Assembly: GCA_018340805.1 (NCBI GenBank)
Contig: JACMZG010001911.1
Span: forward strand, 35,307,248-35,371,247
Direction: 5' to 3'
Source of the DNA: Microvelia longipes
Lineage: Eukaryota > Arthropoda > Insecta > Hemiptera > Veliidae
DNA length: 64,000 nt
The notes below the pieces were generated by a model, which saw nothing but the letters and a program-made list of their open reading frames with translations, was not told the DNA's origin and searched no databases. Every line of letters begins with the position of its first letter. Within the stretch, counting starts at the first letter, position 1. Below, piece by piece: positions 1-11,640 of this stretch. A program made the position numbers and the translations under genes.

Positions 1-1290
1 ATTATTTTGAGGAGGAATTGGTCCAAAATAATAAAAAAACTAATTTTACCGAGCTTTAATAATTTAAAATAGAGGTCCCTAGAAAGTTTTTTGTCTTATT
101 AATTTTATTTAGAATTTAATATTTACGTATCTGTTTAAACTACCTTATAAATAAGATATTATTATTAAGTGCATGCTTTTATACAATAACAGATATTTAT
201 ACTAAGAAATTTTGAAGCATTGAATCGTGTAGTTTAGATCATCTAACAGTCAGAGAGTTTGATTTACAAGGCTAAATGATGCAGAAAGCTTGTTATCTCC
301 GCTAGATCTCAATCTAAACCTAAAAATATTTAAAACTCTCTTTATGTCTTTTACTCATCAAAAACTAATATTGTCCCTAATACCTTTTTCTCAACATTTT
401 TCTACGGTCACATAATTTTCATATTTATAAAATCTTGGCATCTCACATTTCATAAAAAAGATTTATTTAAAAAAGTCAAAACGTTACAAAAAATGACAAA
501 AAAATATAAACAGAAGTGTTTTTTACGAGTTTCGATTCTTTTGTAGTGAAATATTTCCTTTTTAAATCCGTGATGTCCGGTTTTTATGAAATTATATTAA
601 ATCCGTACTAACACGATAAGTAATAAGAAGCAGTATTTTGGGTTTTGACAATACTTCAATATAATACGATTCTAAGAAGATTAGGCAAATTATTTTAAAC
701 ACATCAAAAGACATGGAAATGTCTATGACCTCATAAATTGTTAAAAAATATAATCTATTACCCATTTGTAATGAGGTATATAAACAGACAGATAAAGGAA
801 ACAGACAAGCCGTATTTAAGAATAATAATATATGAAAATTAGATAATAAAGAGAAAGCACAGGATATTAAAAATGCTCGTTTAATTTAACACGCACGTAA
901 AAACACTCGTTTAAATGATTGTTTTTTGAATACATAAATAAATGTATTTACATGTTAATAAATAATTTTTGATCTCGTCAAACTTTATATATTTTTTTCG
1001 TCGGAATAATAATTTTTTAATATAGAAAGATTCGAATCGAATGCAAAAACTTGGATTTGATTAGATTACGTCCATTCATAATAAAATTAAACAATTCTGA
1101 TTAATTTTTTTATAAAAATGCCTTTAGATTTTTCGACTCTAACATCATATGTATATGATGGTAATAATAATATTAAGGATAATAACAATAATATATGGAG
1201 ATAACATATAAAGATAATAATATAAGGACTTTGACATTACTACTACAGGGTTGATGTAATAACCGAATTTCAGATTGTCTCTCATTTTTA
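1..1290. other. AT-rich non-coding stretch
   Basis: I see no gene, RNA or clear repeat here. The sequence is AT-rich with many homopolymer runs, and all frames are interrupted by frequent stops. Confidence 0.6.
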
Positions 1291-1299
1291 GCCAATTTT

Positions 1300-1360
1300 C
1301 GAAGAAAAAATAAGCTAATAAGCTAATGGTTGGGGTCATGGAGGGGGGAGGGTGAAGGCG

Positions 1361-1419
<59 letters not shown>

Positions 1420-1428
1420 TATATATAT

Positions 1429-1468
<40 letters not shown>

Positions 1469-1640
1469 TATTCTATGAAACACGATAATTTTCGAACGCT
1501 TTCTTGGATTGAATTGAAACTTGGTACGAAAATCAACTTTGTTAATGTCACAAACTTATTGTTTATGCAATCTGTGTGACGTCATTAACATACAATAATG
1601 ACCCCAGAAACATTTCAAAAAATCACAAATCTTCAAGAAG
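1300..1640 (+). repeat. Family R dispersed repeat with embedded TA/TG microsatellite
   Basis: The order is a G-rich block (GGTTGGGGTCATGGAGG), a (TA)n array, a (TG)n run, then a unique-looking core. The core contains CGAACGCTTTCTTGGATT, AAACTTGGTAC and the palindrome TGACGTCA (1577-1584). The same order recurs at 32051-32340, so the microsatellite belongs to a dispersed repeat rather than being a random array. The core also resembles the middle of the 5S-SINE family. The Tyr/Ile-rich open frame over this interval is only a translation of the (TA)n array. Confidence 0.6.
1361..1446. repeat. (TA)n microsatellite
   Basis: This is a nearly pure TA dinucleotide array with small phase breaks (TAAT, ATTA). 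A (GT)9 run follows at 1451-1468. It sits inside a family R copy. Confidence 0.95.
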
Positions 1641-2438
1641 TGATTAGACCGAGCTGAAATGTTTACATATGAACCACTATGTATGGTAAAATAAAAGGTT
1701 TAATTATTTAGCAAGGTTAAGTTCTTATCCTTATATTTGTTAAAACGTAAATACAAATCTGGAATTAAAAAATTAGTTCTATATTTTTACTTAGCAGTTT
1801 AAAATATGAAAGTAATTAAGTTGATAAATAAAGAAAAATCATTTCAATGAAAATATTTTAAAATAAATCTTAAAACAAAAAGAAAATTTACAACAACAGA
1901 GTCTGAGAAGTTGTAAGGCAAAAGACTTTAAAAGTTTATCTTTAGGAGTGTTAACTGTCTAAATTGAAGGCATCAATCACTCAAACTCAAAGACAGTGTT
2001 CCACGTAGAGATAGGGAAAAGAAAAACAGAGAAATGACGGCTGATTGAAGGGTGCCAAGGCATCTCTCTCTAACTAACAGCTGACGCCCTATACATCAAC
2101 CTACGTCTCAGACAACCCGACAAACTTTTTTGATATCTTCTTGTTTTTGCCCTTCTCAGTAATCTTAAGCTATTAAAAATATTTTTCCTAGACAAATTTC
2201 TCTTCAAATGTCATATTTTGTTTAGTAAATTATTGCTCGGATGATTATTTTCACCTGTTTTTTCTCTTTTGCTTCTTTTCATTCAAAATAAGTAGGGAAA
2301 TCTGTTATATCTGAAAGAATGTATCTATAGTTCTTTCTAATGATTATGCACTTAATATTACCCTTTATAATTAAAATTAAGCTTACTGGTATAACATAAT
2401 TTATCACTTCTAATACATTGCACAAAAAAAATATGGGT
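1641..2438. other. AT-rich non-coding stretch
   Basis: No gene or strong repeat is visible. A slightly GC-richer patch lies at about 1970-2120, without an open frame or a recognisable site. Confidence 0.5.
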
Positions 2439-2702
2439 CTTGGAAAAATTATCGGAATTAAACGATATTGGTATCAAATAGTACAGAAAATGACAGTTTC
2501 AGAAATGATCTATTTAATGGTTTGCAATTAAATAGGAATTTATCTTTTTAAAGTTACTGTATAGAAAATCCCATTTTGGTAATCAGATTACCATACATAC
2601 CAAACTTATGAAAAAAATAATTAGGTATTTTTTAACTCCCAGTGGCCGACTTGGTGAGGTTAGATACCAAATTTATCGCTATGGCTTCGGACGGAGCTGA
2701 GT
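2439..2702 (+). repeat. P4 palindromic repeat, partial copy
   Basis: This block is homologous, in opposite orientation, to 13636-13900. Shared blocks include GATATTGGTATCAAAT, CAGTTTCAGAAATGATC, the perfect palindrome GGTAATC-A-GATTACC (2578-2592), AGTGGCCGACTT and CGGAGCTGAGT. Here only one arm is present. It abuts a 5S-SINE copy on its right. No protein is encoded in a shared frame, so I read it as a non-autonomous element. Confidence 0.6.
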
Positions 2703-3381
2703 AATTTAGAATGATGTATTATAGATATACCACCCTGTATATAAGGACAACAAATGTGCCAGGTTTAACTTCATTATCCACATTACTTCAATTTTTATCG
2801 AATGACATACTTACTTTTTTAAATTGTTAAAAATCAATTTGAGTTAAAATTTGGCACGAAAGTATTCCTCCACCCAAAAAAGTATTATAGAAACCTATAT
2901 TAATATCACCATACTTACCGCAAGTTAAAGAAGCAGATAAAGAACCAGCTACCGACAATAATTGCTGGTGGATTCCTGGGATCGGTTTCGGTTTAGCGCC
3001 ATCATCAGCAGGCGGGGCAACACTCGAGCTCTCAACTAATGAAGTTATTCACTGATATAACTTTACTAGTCGAGAGCTCGAGTGTTAGCGTTAAGCTTAA
3101 ACCGGTCCAGGGATATTAATACAGTGTGGCAAATACATCTATACAGTATTTGTTTGATCACTAATATAAAGCTGCATCGAGCGAAGTCATTGCCTGGTTG
3201 GGTGGCTGCTGGGAATAAAACAAACGCTTTTACTTTCTGAGGACGAGCGAAGCAAGTCTGAAGACGTACTTAAATATAAATTAGGTAATATGAATACTTT
3301 GAGGACAATCGAAGTGGTGAAGATAAGTGAAAATAGACCGACATAGTGATAAATAATTCCGAGGTACGCCGTACCTGTATT
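2703..3381 (+). repeat. 5S-SINE copy a (head-truncated, interrupted)
   Basis: This copy carries the family's late core (TGTGCCAGGTTTAACTTCAT, GAGTTAAAATTTGGCACGA), then a nested foldback at 2908-3144. The 5S-rRNA-like module follows at about 3170-3220 (GCTGCATCGAGCGAAGTC, then TGCCTGGTTGGGTGGCTGCTGGGAATA). After that come GAGGACGAGCGAAGCAAGTC and the tail GAGGTACGCCGTACC. The 5S-like part matches the A-box and C-box region of eukaryotic 5S rRNA (AAGCAGCGTCGGGC ... TGGATGGGTGACCGC-TGGGAA). Confidence 0.7.
2908..3144. mobile_element. Foldback element F1, copy a
   Basis: The inverted-repeat arms contain GGGGCAACACTCGAGCTCT and AGAGCTCGAGTGTTAGCG around a short loop. The outer arm sequence (TTACCGCAAGTTAAAGAAG, ACCAGCTACCGACAATA) matches the outer arms of the copy at 19848-20201. 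The left arm read on the minus strand carries CTGATGAT-GG-loop-CC-GAAACC (2984-3008). The element interrupts 5S-SINE copy a and so is younger. No coding capacity. Confidence 0.7.
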
Positions 3382-4321
3382 TTAAACATAGAATAATGTA
3401 AACAAAATCTACAAAATACTCCAAACTTGTTACATTCCATTTACGCGATACTACTTTTTATCCTGCTTGCCACCCTTATACATTGTTTTTAAAGGAGAAA
3501 GAACAGAGAGAGGAAAACCGAAGTAACATGCCCCTTGGGGTGTTTTATTTATATTTTTGTATCAAGAAAAAAAATGAATATAAGGTTATATTTTGGTAGC
3601 TTTTGAAAAGATAACCTGTTGTATACGAGCAGAATTGTAAAACCTTCCTTGGAGCTACTGCACAAAAAAGGAATTTTTGAGTTCTTTATCTAATTTATGC
3701 TTATCCAAAAAAAATATGAAGAAAAGGCAAACACACTATGACTATTGTTATTATCCGTTCTCAATTACCAATAAACCTATCAGATTAAATATTATAAAAT
3801 ATAAATTCAAAAAAACTCATCCATATAGCTTTCCTTATATTTTTGTTAGACACCTTCTAACAAATTTTATATCAGTAATTCTTTATTATTAGAAACCATC
3901 TTTGTGTTTTCCTCTTATACTAACCCCTAAAAGTCGTAATTTCATATTAACTCTCCTTTTTGATACCTTTTATAAAAAAGGTTTTATTTATTAGTGGGAT
4001 GTAAGAAATTAACAATATATTACTTTTAGCAGTCATACTAAAAAGCATCTTTTATGTTCTTAGTAAAATTAATTAAAAATTATTAGTGAAGAAATAGTTT
4101 TTATAAATCATTTATTTTTCCCATTAATATTTGCTTAATTAAATTTTTATATGACCTAGTCTTATAAAGATAACAAATATTTAATTTAAAATTTTAATCG
4201 CTCTTATACTGCAGCCATAAACTGTTTATTATGTTGTTCCTTTTACTGTTTATGGTCAAATGGTAAATATATACATTTTTATCAGTCATTGGGAATATAA
4301 AATGCATCCACTTGACATTTA
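3382..4321. other. AT-rich non-coding stretch
   Basis: No gene or delimited repeat was recognised. A short frame at 3677-3892 has no domain character and high AT codon use, so it is taken as chance. Confidence 0.5.
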
Positions 4322-5016
4322 GTTCAGGAGCCAGGGCAAAAAAAATGTTACTAATTTAGCACTACTTCAAACTAAATTTGTTTAAAATATACTTTCCATG
4401 AAGAAGAAAGAGCATAGTCTGCCTATCTAGAGTGAAGCCCATCGTATAATGGAGTACGCTCAAAATTTTAAAAAAATTGCACAAAATTTTAGGTTTCTTG
4501 AAATAAGTGGTTCCCTGTTAGTGGTGTGCAAAATGTAAAAAGAACATTTTTAAAGCTAACAAAATTTTTTAAAAAATCAAGTGTTTATTTGTCAAAATTA
4601 GATTACTAGAACTTATGTTATAACCTATGTTATAAATAGCATTTGTAAAATGACTTAAAAAAGCACAAAAATTAGACATTTTATTAAAATTAGTTTTTTG
4701 TGTTTTGCCAATGCTATAACTTTAGTTGTAGTTATCTAATTTTGATACATTAACTCTAGATTTATAGAAATTTTGAAAGATTTAAAAAAATGTTCTCTAC
4801 TAGTTTTGCGCACGATCAACAGGGAACAACCTATTTTAAGAAATTTAAAATTTTCTAAAACTTTAGAGCGTGCACAATCATATGAAGGGCTCCACTCTGG
4901 ATAGACGTACTATTTTTATGTATTTCCTTCATTATTAAAGCCATATATATTTTTTTTTAAATTTGGTTTGGAGCAGTACAAAATGAGTCACGTTTTTTCA
5001 GGTCCGTCTCCAAAAG
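4322..5016. mobile_element. Mariner-type palindromic MITE, copy M1 (695 bp)
   Basis: The ends are degenerate terminal inverted repeats (GTTCAGGAGCCAGGGC on the left; the complement of CCGTCTCCAAAAG on the right) flanked by TA on both sides (4320-4321 and 5017-5018). The interior is a long palindrome: AGCATAGTCTGCCTATCTAG on the left mirrors CTCTGGATAGACGTACT on the right, and GTGGTTCCCTGTTA mirrors AACAGGGAACAAC. TA target duplications with long inverted repeats are typical of Tc1/mariner-derived MITEs. No transposase is present, so it would depend on one encoded elsewhere. Homologues lie at 23068-23580 and ending at 44305. Confidence 0.8.
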
Positions 5017-5018
5017 TA

Positions 5019-6374
5019 ATGGCTTTAGTAGTGTTTCTGGGTTTTTGAATTAGGAGCATTGGCCCTTAGGGGACCCATAGAATTTCATTATTAGCGCTTG
5101 TGACCTCTAAGAGTGCCCACGAATTTTAAATATTTAGTATAAAATCCCATCGTAATTCTGTAGTAAAAATATGTAAATCGGAACTCAAAATTACACATTT
5201 ATTAGTTTCGATACATGACATCTATATAACTACGTGATCATGACCATATAACCACTCGATTTCGACACCGCGGGTTCGGGGTTCGTAGCCCAGTCAAAAT
5301 TCTAAATTTATAATAATGTTTATAAAAAGAAAACTTCGCCAACTTCAATTAATATTTAGAGCATATAGTAAATGCGACCCATCTGAGGTTGTTCCCGCAG
5401 TTGAATACTCTGATGGGTTAAACCATAAAAACGGACATTACTCATTTATTTATATGACATTTAAGCATCAATTATCCAGAATGAAGCATCAAACTACATT
5501 TTATGTTAAGCAAAAAATGAAATCTAAAAAAATTGACCAATCCACATGCAATTTAGATTATATACCTGCAGCTATACCTGTATAGATTTATTTTATTTAT
5601 AGTAATTGATTTTGGTTCTAGAAAGAGTAATACACAAAAAATGCAACGGTATTTAAACTTTGTCTAATCATCCCTTAATAAATAACAAAATAATTAACAG
5701 ATCAATTAAAAACTATATTAGTTTTTATGATGCTCTCTATCAGGTTTATGGAGCTAATACCTGTTTATAACTGGTACACACTAAGATCATTTTCCCACGA
5801 ATGTATAATGTTTTTATAGGCTTCAAACCTTTTTATATTAAATACAACATTAATGTTATAACTCTTAATTATGGGTTTTGAGAATAGTTTTTAATTTTAT
5901 TGGTGATATAATGATTTATATAGAAATATGAAATTAAAAATAATACATATTTCGGAGATGAAAATTTATGAGTATTAAAAATGTTTTTCTGTTCTAAAAT
6001 TAATATAATTTTTAAAAGTTTTAAATATTTTTCTTCGAGCTTGGGATTAAAATGAAATTTGTTTATATTTAATTAATAATTCAACATTTTTATAGCATAT
6101 AAATGGCGGGGAGAGTTTGCCAATTCATTTATCCATGGTAAATTATACATATATAATATATTAATTATGATTCATATATTAAAAACATGTAATCATTTTG
6201 CGTAATAATCACCATTTGGATCTAACAACCAGACTGATTACGAGAAATGATTTATCATATTTCTAACAGATGGAAAAAGTAAATGTCAACAAAACGTTGA
6301 ACAATATAGTTCAACTGTTAGGAAATTTTCAAACAAAATTACACCAATATTTTTTTTTTAATTTTTTTTATCTA
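5019..6374. other. Non-coding stretch with weak tRNA-like patch
   Basis: At about 5235-5310 the sequence GGTTCGGGGTTCGTAGCCC resembles a tRNA B-box/T-arm, but no cloverleaf or clean A-box can be drawn. It is at best a SINE remnant. The 89-codon frame at 5316-5585 matches no family I know and lacks signs of real coding. An inverted repeat around ACCCATCTGAG and CTCTGATGGGT lies at 5378-5418. The rest is plain AT-rich DNA. Confidence 0.4.
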
Positions 6375-6585
6375 AAGTCTCATTTTTTACCAAGTCTCAA
6401 CTCTCAAGCATAAACACAGCGGTAGTTATGCGTGACATAGAAGGACACACAGCATGAAGAAAACCACTCAAAACGACATGAAAATTTCTGAAGTGGATAA
6501 TTATGGTGAAACCTGGTTTCGGATTTTTAGGATGTATAAATTTTCCTCATATCTACGGTACTGGGTGAGGAAAATTAATAAAACA
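6375..6585 (-). repeat. 5S-SINE head fragment, diverged
   Basis: On the minus strand this fragment starts with the family head hairpin region (TTTTCCTCA...ACCGTAGATATGAGGAAAA). It continues with AATCCGAAACCAGG, a GTGTGTCC stretch, and TTTATGCTTGAGAGTTGAGACTTGG, the family landmark before the core. The core, 5S module and tail are missing, so this is a truncated copy. Confidence 0.55.
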
Positions 6586-9484
6586 AAATAATAGAGAAGA
6601 TAAGGGTAACTATCTTACCTATGATTGGTTAATATCATAATTTGGGACCTGCAAAACCAACACTTGTAAGCCAAGTATAGTTTTTTCGCAGGTTGCAAAA
6701 TGTATTGTTACAAGTATATTTATAAAAAAAAAACAATGTATAGATGTTATAAATATCGCATTAAAAATATGAGTGATTAGTAAATGTTTAATTAATCAAC
6801 ACTGCACAACATTAAGTATTTGACATTAGCTAACGAGTATCATGATACAAATTAGTAAATATATGGTGACTAAAGCATACATAGCGTTTTTGATTTGAGT
6901 ACAAATAAAAACAAACTAATAAATTAACAGTAGGGAGAAATTCATCAAATTTAAACGACATTACTTCAAGGAAAAATGTTAAAAATCTTTGTTTAGGCAA
7001 GTCACGCTAATGACGAGTCATTAGCAAGTCCGTTAAAAAACCAACATATAGCCTTTTGTTACTAATCAGTTTAAAAAGAAGTGCAAAGTTTGAATGAAAA
7101 ATATTTACAACTGTGAGAAATCAGAGGACAAGGCTGTCAGTAGAAGTCTGGTATAGATTTGTCGAAAAGCGACATAACGCTTTATTTATTTCATGTTCAA
7201 TGACAAGAGAGAGAAAAAGAAACTGCTAGTGACGCTCGGTAGATCTGTGGGGCTCACTGTCAGACATCAAGCCAGAAAGCTGATTTATGCATCTCCAACT
7301 CAAGCCCCACCCCGTGTTACAAAAGGCTTTTTTCTGACCCCAGAGAGTGCCGAGTAATTTATGGTTGTTGGATCCTTTCTGCCGACTCTTTGTACTCGTC
7401 ATTAAGCCCCCTACCTGGCTAACGAAACTCGCTTCAAACTACTTACCTTACACACAAAACGAGGTGATATCATTTTTTCAGAAAAAACGTGAACTCTACA
7501 ATACTGCCAAGGATTTAAAAAAAGGATACATGCATTGAGCTTACAAAGACAGAAACAAGGGGGAATAATCCGCAAGGAAACAACTTGTAAACAAACCCAA
7601 AAAAGAATTTTAGGTATTGGGTGAGATCAAATCAAAATTCGAAAACAACTAAAAACCTGACATCTACTTCTAAACCGTGTTATTAGAATTTGTTATTTAC
7701 AGGTTTTCTCGGACAATGTCTCTTTGTAGCAGAGCAATAAAACCAAAATAGCGAAATTTAATTCATCACATCAATTATAAAAATCTTTAACAAATTTCAA
7801 GCAAAGCATAAAAAAATGCATTCGCTGAGAGCTAACCATATTACATAACGAAATGAAATTTCGTTGGGAAAAGCGAATTTCCAAAAATTACGCTAATGAG
7901 GTCGACGATATTAAAACAGAGGAGGGGGAGTAGAGGTATCAACTTCTTCTACTAAAGAAGTTCAACAATTCAGGTTTGTAAATAATTTTAATGACCAAAT
8001 ACACCTTTAAATAATAACAATTAATAATAATCAATTATAATTAATTTTTTATTCTTTAAAAAAGTATTCAACATTTTTTATACACGAATTAATTTTTTAT
8101 TTTATTATAAAGAATAATTATACTACGATAGAATTTAATTTCCCCTTTGGATGGATCGTATTAGAGGTACATTGCAATTATCATTTTTACTTTATCTTTC
8201 TTAACGCAAGAATCCGTAGAACAGTGAATAATAAATTATTTGAAAATATCTGTAGGACGATTTAACTCAGCAACAGACATAATAGCTAGTTGTTTTTAAT
8301 TGACTTACCAAAGAGATTTGAGATACATAGACCAGTTTTAAGATTTAACACTTACCTGTTAACAAAAAATAAATAAATAAAAATACAAAACAAAACATAA
8401 ATCAACATTTCTTGTAAATATATACAGATATTATAAATATTAATTATTTTTTATTATCACTAAAAATTATAAATAATGTCAATAAAAAATAATTTAAATA
8501 ATCAGATATTTATAATTCATATTATTGACTAATAAAAATAAATATCAAATAAAAAAAATATATATTATCAGTATGATATGTGTCTGTTATTCGCAAGAAA
8601 AACTGGAAAAAATTTAACTTGGAATGGTTCCAATCACTGATTGGAAGCTTGCATAGAGGGGTATGTCGGAAAGTTTGATTGAAATATGGCTAAATTCCAC
8701 CGGATTAAGCGGTTGACACACATTTCAAACAAATCATTTACACAACACCCAACATTTTTTTGTCAAATTTGTAACAATCCCACTGCTTATTTTTAATTTT
8801 TAAAATAATTGCCTGCAAAATAAAGACTACTTTTAAAAATAATGCAACCAATATAAAAAATTGATTTCGAATCAGTTCATAAAATAAATTTGTAGGATTT
8901 TTATTCTTTATTAAGTTAATAACCAATTTAATTACATTGCTTTAAATTATATTACTTTAAAAAATTAATTAAATCTATTTGTGAAAAAATTCATAATAAA
9001 TTGTAATTAACAATTTTACTAAATTTACATTAGTCTTAAAATTAGTAAATTATAATTAAAATAAGATTTAAATTTTGTAATTAAATAAATGAAAATCTAT
9101 AATTTATTTATAATATTTATCTTAGTAATAAAATATTAATGGATATATAATAGATTATCTATATTAAGATAAATGCCACATTGTATACTAAACCGAGTTA
9201 TAAAACTGTATAAAAATTGAATCAAACCTTTCTAACTAATAAATTGTAAATTGTGTAGGCAACACATTTACATTACAATAATACGTCACAAAGGTCAAAT
9301 ATAAATTTTTCTAATATAAGTTATAATGATTAACTTTAACTAACTATATAGTAATGAACATTACTAACTCTGATTATCTAATTACATACATTATTTATTT
9401 ATGTTATATTAACCGAAGGGAACAACACTAAAAGGTTACCAGGTTAGATTGCTTAATTAGGGTGTCTGTCTTACTAATAGCATC
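6586..9484. other. Non-coding stretch with one GC-richer island
   Basis: The segment 7120-7460 is clearly less AT-rich than its surroundings (CCCCACCCCGTGTTAC, GTCATTAAGCCCCCTACCTGG). It could be a cis-regulatory element or a cryptic exon, but no frame convinced me. Sequence from 8380 to 9170 is extremely AT-rich. No gene is supported. Confidence 0.45.
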
Positions 9485-9690
9485 GTATTATTGAACGAAC
9501 GCCAGCCAGTTCTTACAGACGATTAAGACGCGTATGTTTTTGTGTGTATGACCGTGTCGCGATAACTGCCATAAAAATCGAATAATTTTGATAAAAATTT
9601 GTATACATGCGTAGAATTGATTATGTGGCAGAGCGATATAGTTTTGGTCATGTTCCAACATAAATTTCAAAATTGCGCCCAATATGGAGG
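9485..9690 (+). repeat. Diverged family R-like core
   Basis: A GTGTGTATGACCGTG stretch is followed by GATAAAAATTTGTATAC and ATTATGTGGCAGAGCGATA. These parallel TGTATAAAAATTAATTATATGACAGAGCAATA at 15230-15262, the core of another R-type copy. It is probably an old relative. The open frame on the opposite strand is incidental. Confidence 0.35.
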
Positions 9691-10168
9691 ACCAAATTAA
9701 AAAAAAATAAGTGAAAAAACGAATTTTATATAGTTTCTAGAGTTCCATAGCTCTTAAAGAGTAGAAAAATAAGATATATGCATTACATGCTCAAAATTTT
9801 AAAAATAGCGGCAAAAATGGCGAATATAAAAAAATGAAAAGTTATATATCGATGAAAAGTCCTTGATTAGAAAAAACATTTACCAAATTCAAAAAAATAA
9901 ACATTGCTGCCATAATTGTATATAATAACGACGTGTTATAAGAATAATGACGTGAGTTCCTGATGCAACGCATTACTAGTTTATATAAGTATTGGATAAT
10001 TTAAGTTAAATTACACTAATAGCAAATATTCATAAAAAGCAGGCCACAGTCCAGGGAACGAAACCCTGATATACCGAGGCAGTGAATAAATTATGTCATA
10101 TTATTACCAAAGATAGTTACGAAGCTATGTGACCTTTTCATGCTTCCATGTCCATACGTGGAAGCGTG

Positions 10169-10196
10169 TTCTTATGTGTTCTATAACACATAAGAA
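10169..10196. repeat. Perfect 12-bp inverted repeat, 4-nt loop
   Basis: TTCTTATGTGTT-CTAT-AACACATAAGAA forms a perfect hairpin. A second small stem (CTTCCA ... TGGAAG) lies just upstream at about 10143-10164, giving two adjacent hairpins. No T-run or known RNA family is attached. Confidence 0.7.
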
Positions 10197-11168
10197 AACA
10201 ATTAGGATTGACATATTATTAGACCACATTTATACAACAATCAGAAAAAGTAATAAAGAAGGTCGAAATAATAATCATCTAAAAATATTCAATAGAAATA
10301 TATATGAATATTAAACTTATAATATATAATACTTTTCAGTTCTCTCTAATATCTAATAAAAATATATAACAGGATTTTAACGTCATAAAAGTTAATAATA
10401 AGAATTTATTTTATCAAATTCTTATTCATCATTTTAGTTTTCATTTCCCCCTTTTAATGTTATAACTTGTATATTCTATTGCTTAAAATATCCATTTTAG
10501 AAAGAGGATTAGTCCAAAGAGGAGGGGAAGGTTATATAGGATCATACTCTAACTAAAAAGCATTATTTAGAATGACAACCTATCTAGGAGGCCGAAGGGT
10601 ATAAAAAGACTTTTGTTAGCGTTACCGAGTATTAAGAAAGATAAAGTAAAAATTTATTAGTGTAATAACAATTATAATTATAAATTTTATCAGAAGAGTA
10701 AAGCTCCTTTCTAATGACGACGTCTCAGTCCCTGGTTTTAAGCTAAAATGACTCCCATTGGAGTTTGTACAACTTACGAAGTTTTATAAACCAGATCTAT
10801 ACATTACTTACTGCTCACTGATAATTATTCCTTTCCTTTCCTTTATCCAACTTTTAATCATTTCTTTGTTTTTATATTTTTAACTAAAATAGCCCATATT
10901 TTTAGTTATATTTACGTAGATTATAAAAGGAGAAAAAGATTTACAATAATTTCATACACTAATAGAACTTATTATTTTTTAATAAGTTTACAGACTTAAA
11001 AAGATCAAAGGGCTGTAAAGTTTATTGTAAAGTAGCAGGCAATGCCATTAAATAAAAACATCAAGACTTTTTTTAAAAACAATTACGCCTCCGGAGAGCG
11101 AAGTAATAATAAATAATAATAATATTTATTCCCATCAATAAAAATTACATCACTTTACTTTTTGATAA

Positions 11169-11211
11169 GAGCCCTCAGTAAGTGTTTTAGAAACACCTAG
11201 AGCGAGGGCTC
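11169..11211. repeat. Two-tier hairpin
   Basis: The outer arms GAGCCCTC (11169-11176) and GAGGGCTC (11204-11211) enclose an inner hairpin GTGTTT-TAG-AAACAC. It is a GC-rich structure in an otherwise AT-rich setting. It could be a structured RNA fragment or the remnant of a foldback element; the function is unknown. Confidence 0.5.
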
Positions 11212-11299
11212 CGTCTCGTGCATTCTATTCTATTTATTATATCATCATTTATTTGTATGAAATATTTAAAAAATTAAAATTAATTTAAAGTTAAACAAA

Positions 11300-11640
<341 letters not shown>

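Noticed and set aside
1145..1483. 112-codon minus-strand frame rich in Tyr and Ile
   Set aside because: It translates a (TA)n/(GT)n microsatellite. The same artefact recurs at 11303-11641, 11387-11590 and 51467-51649.
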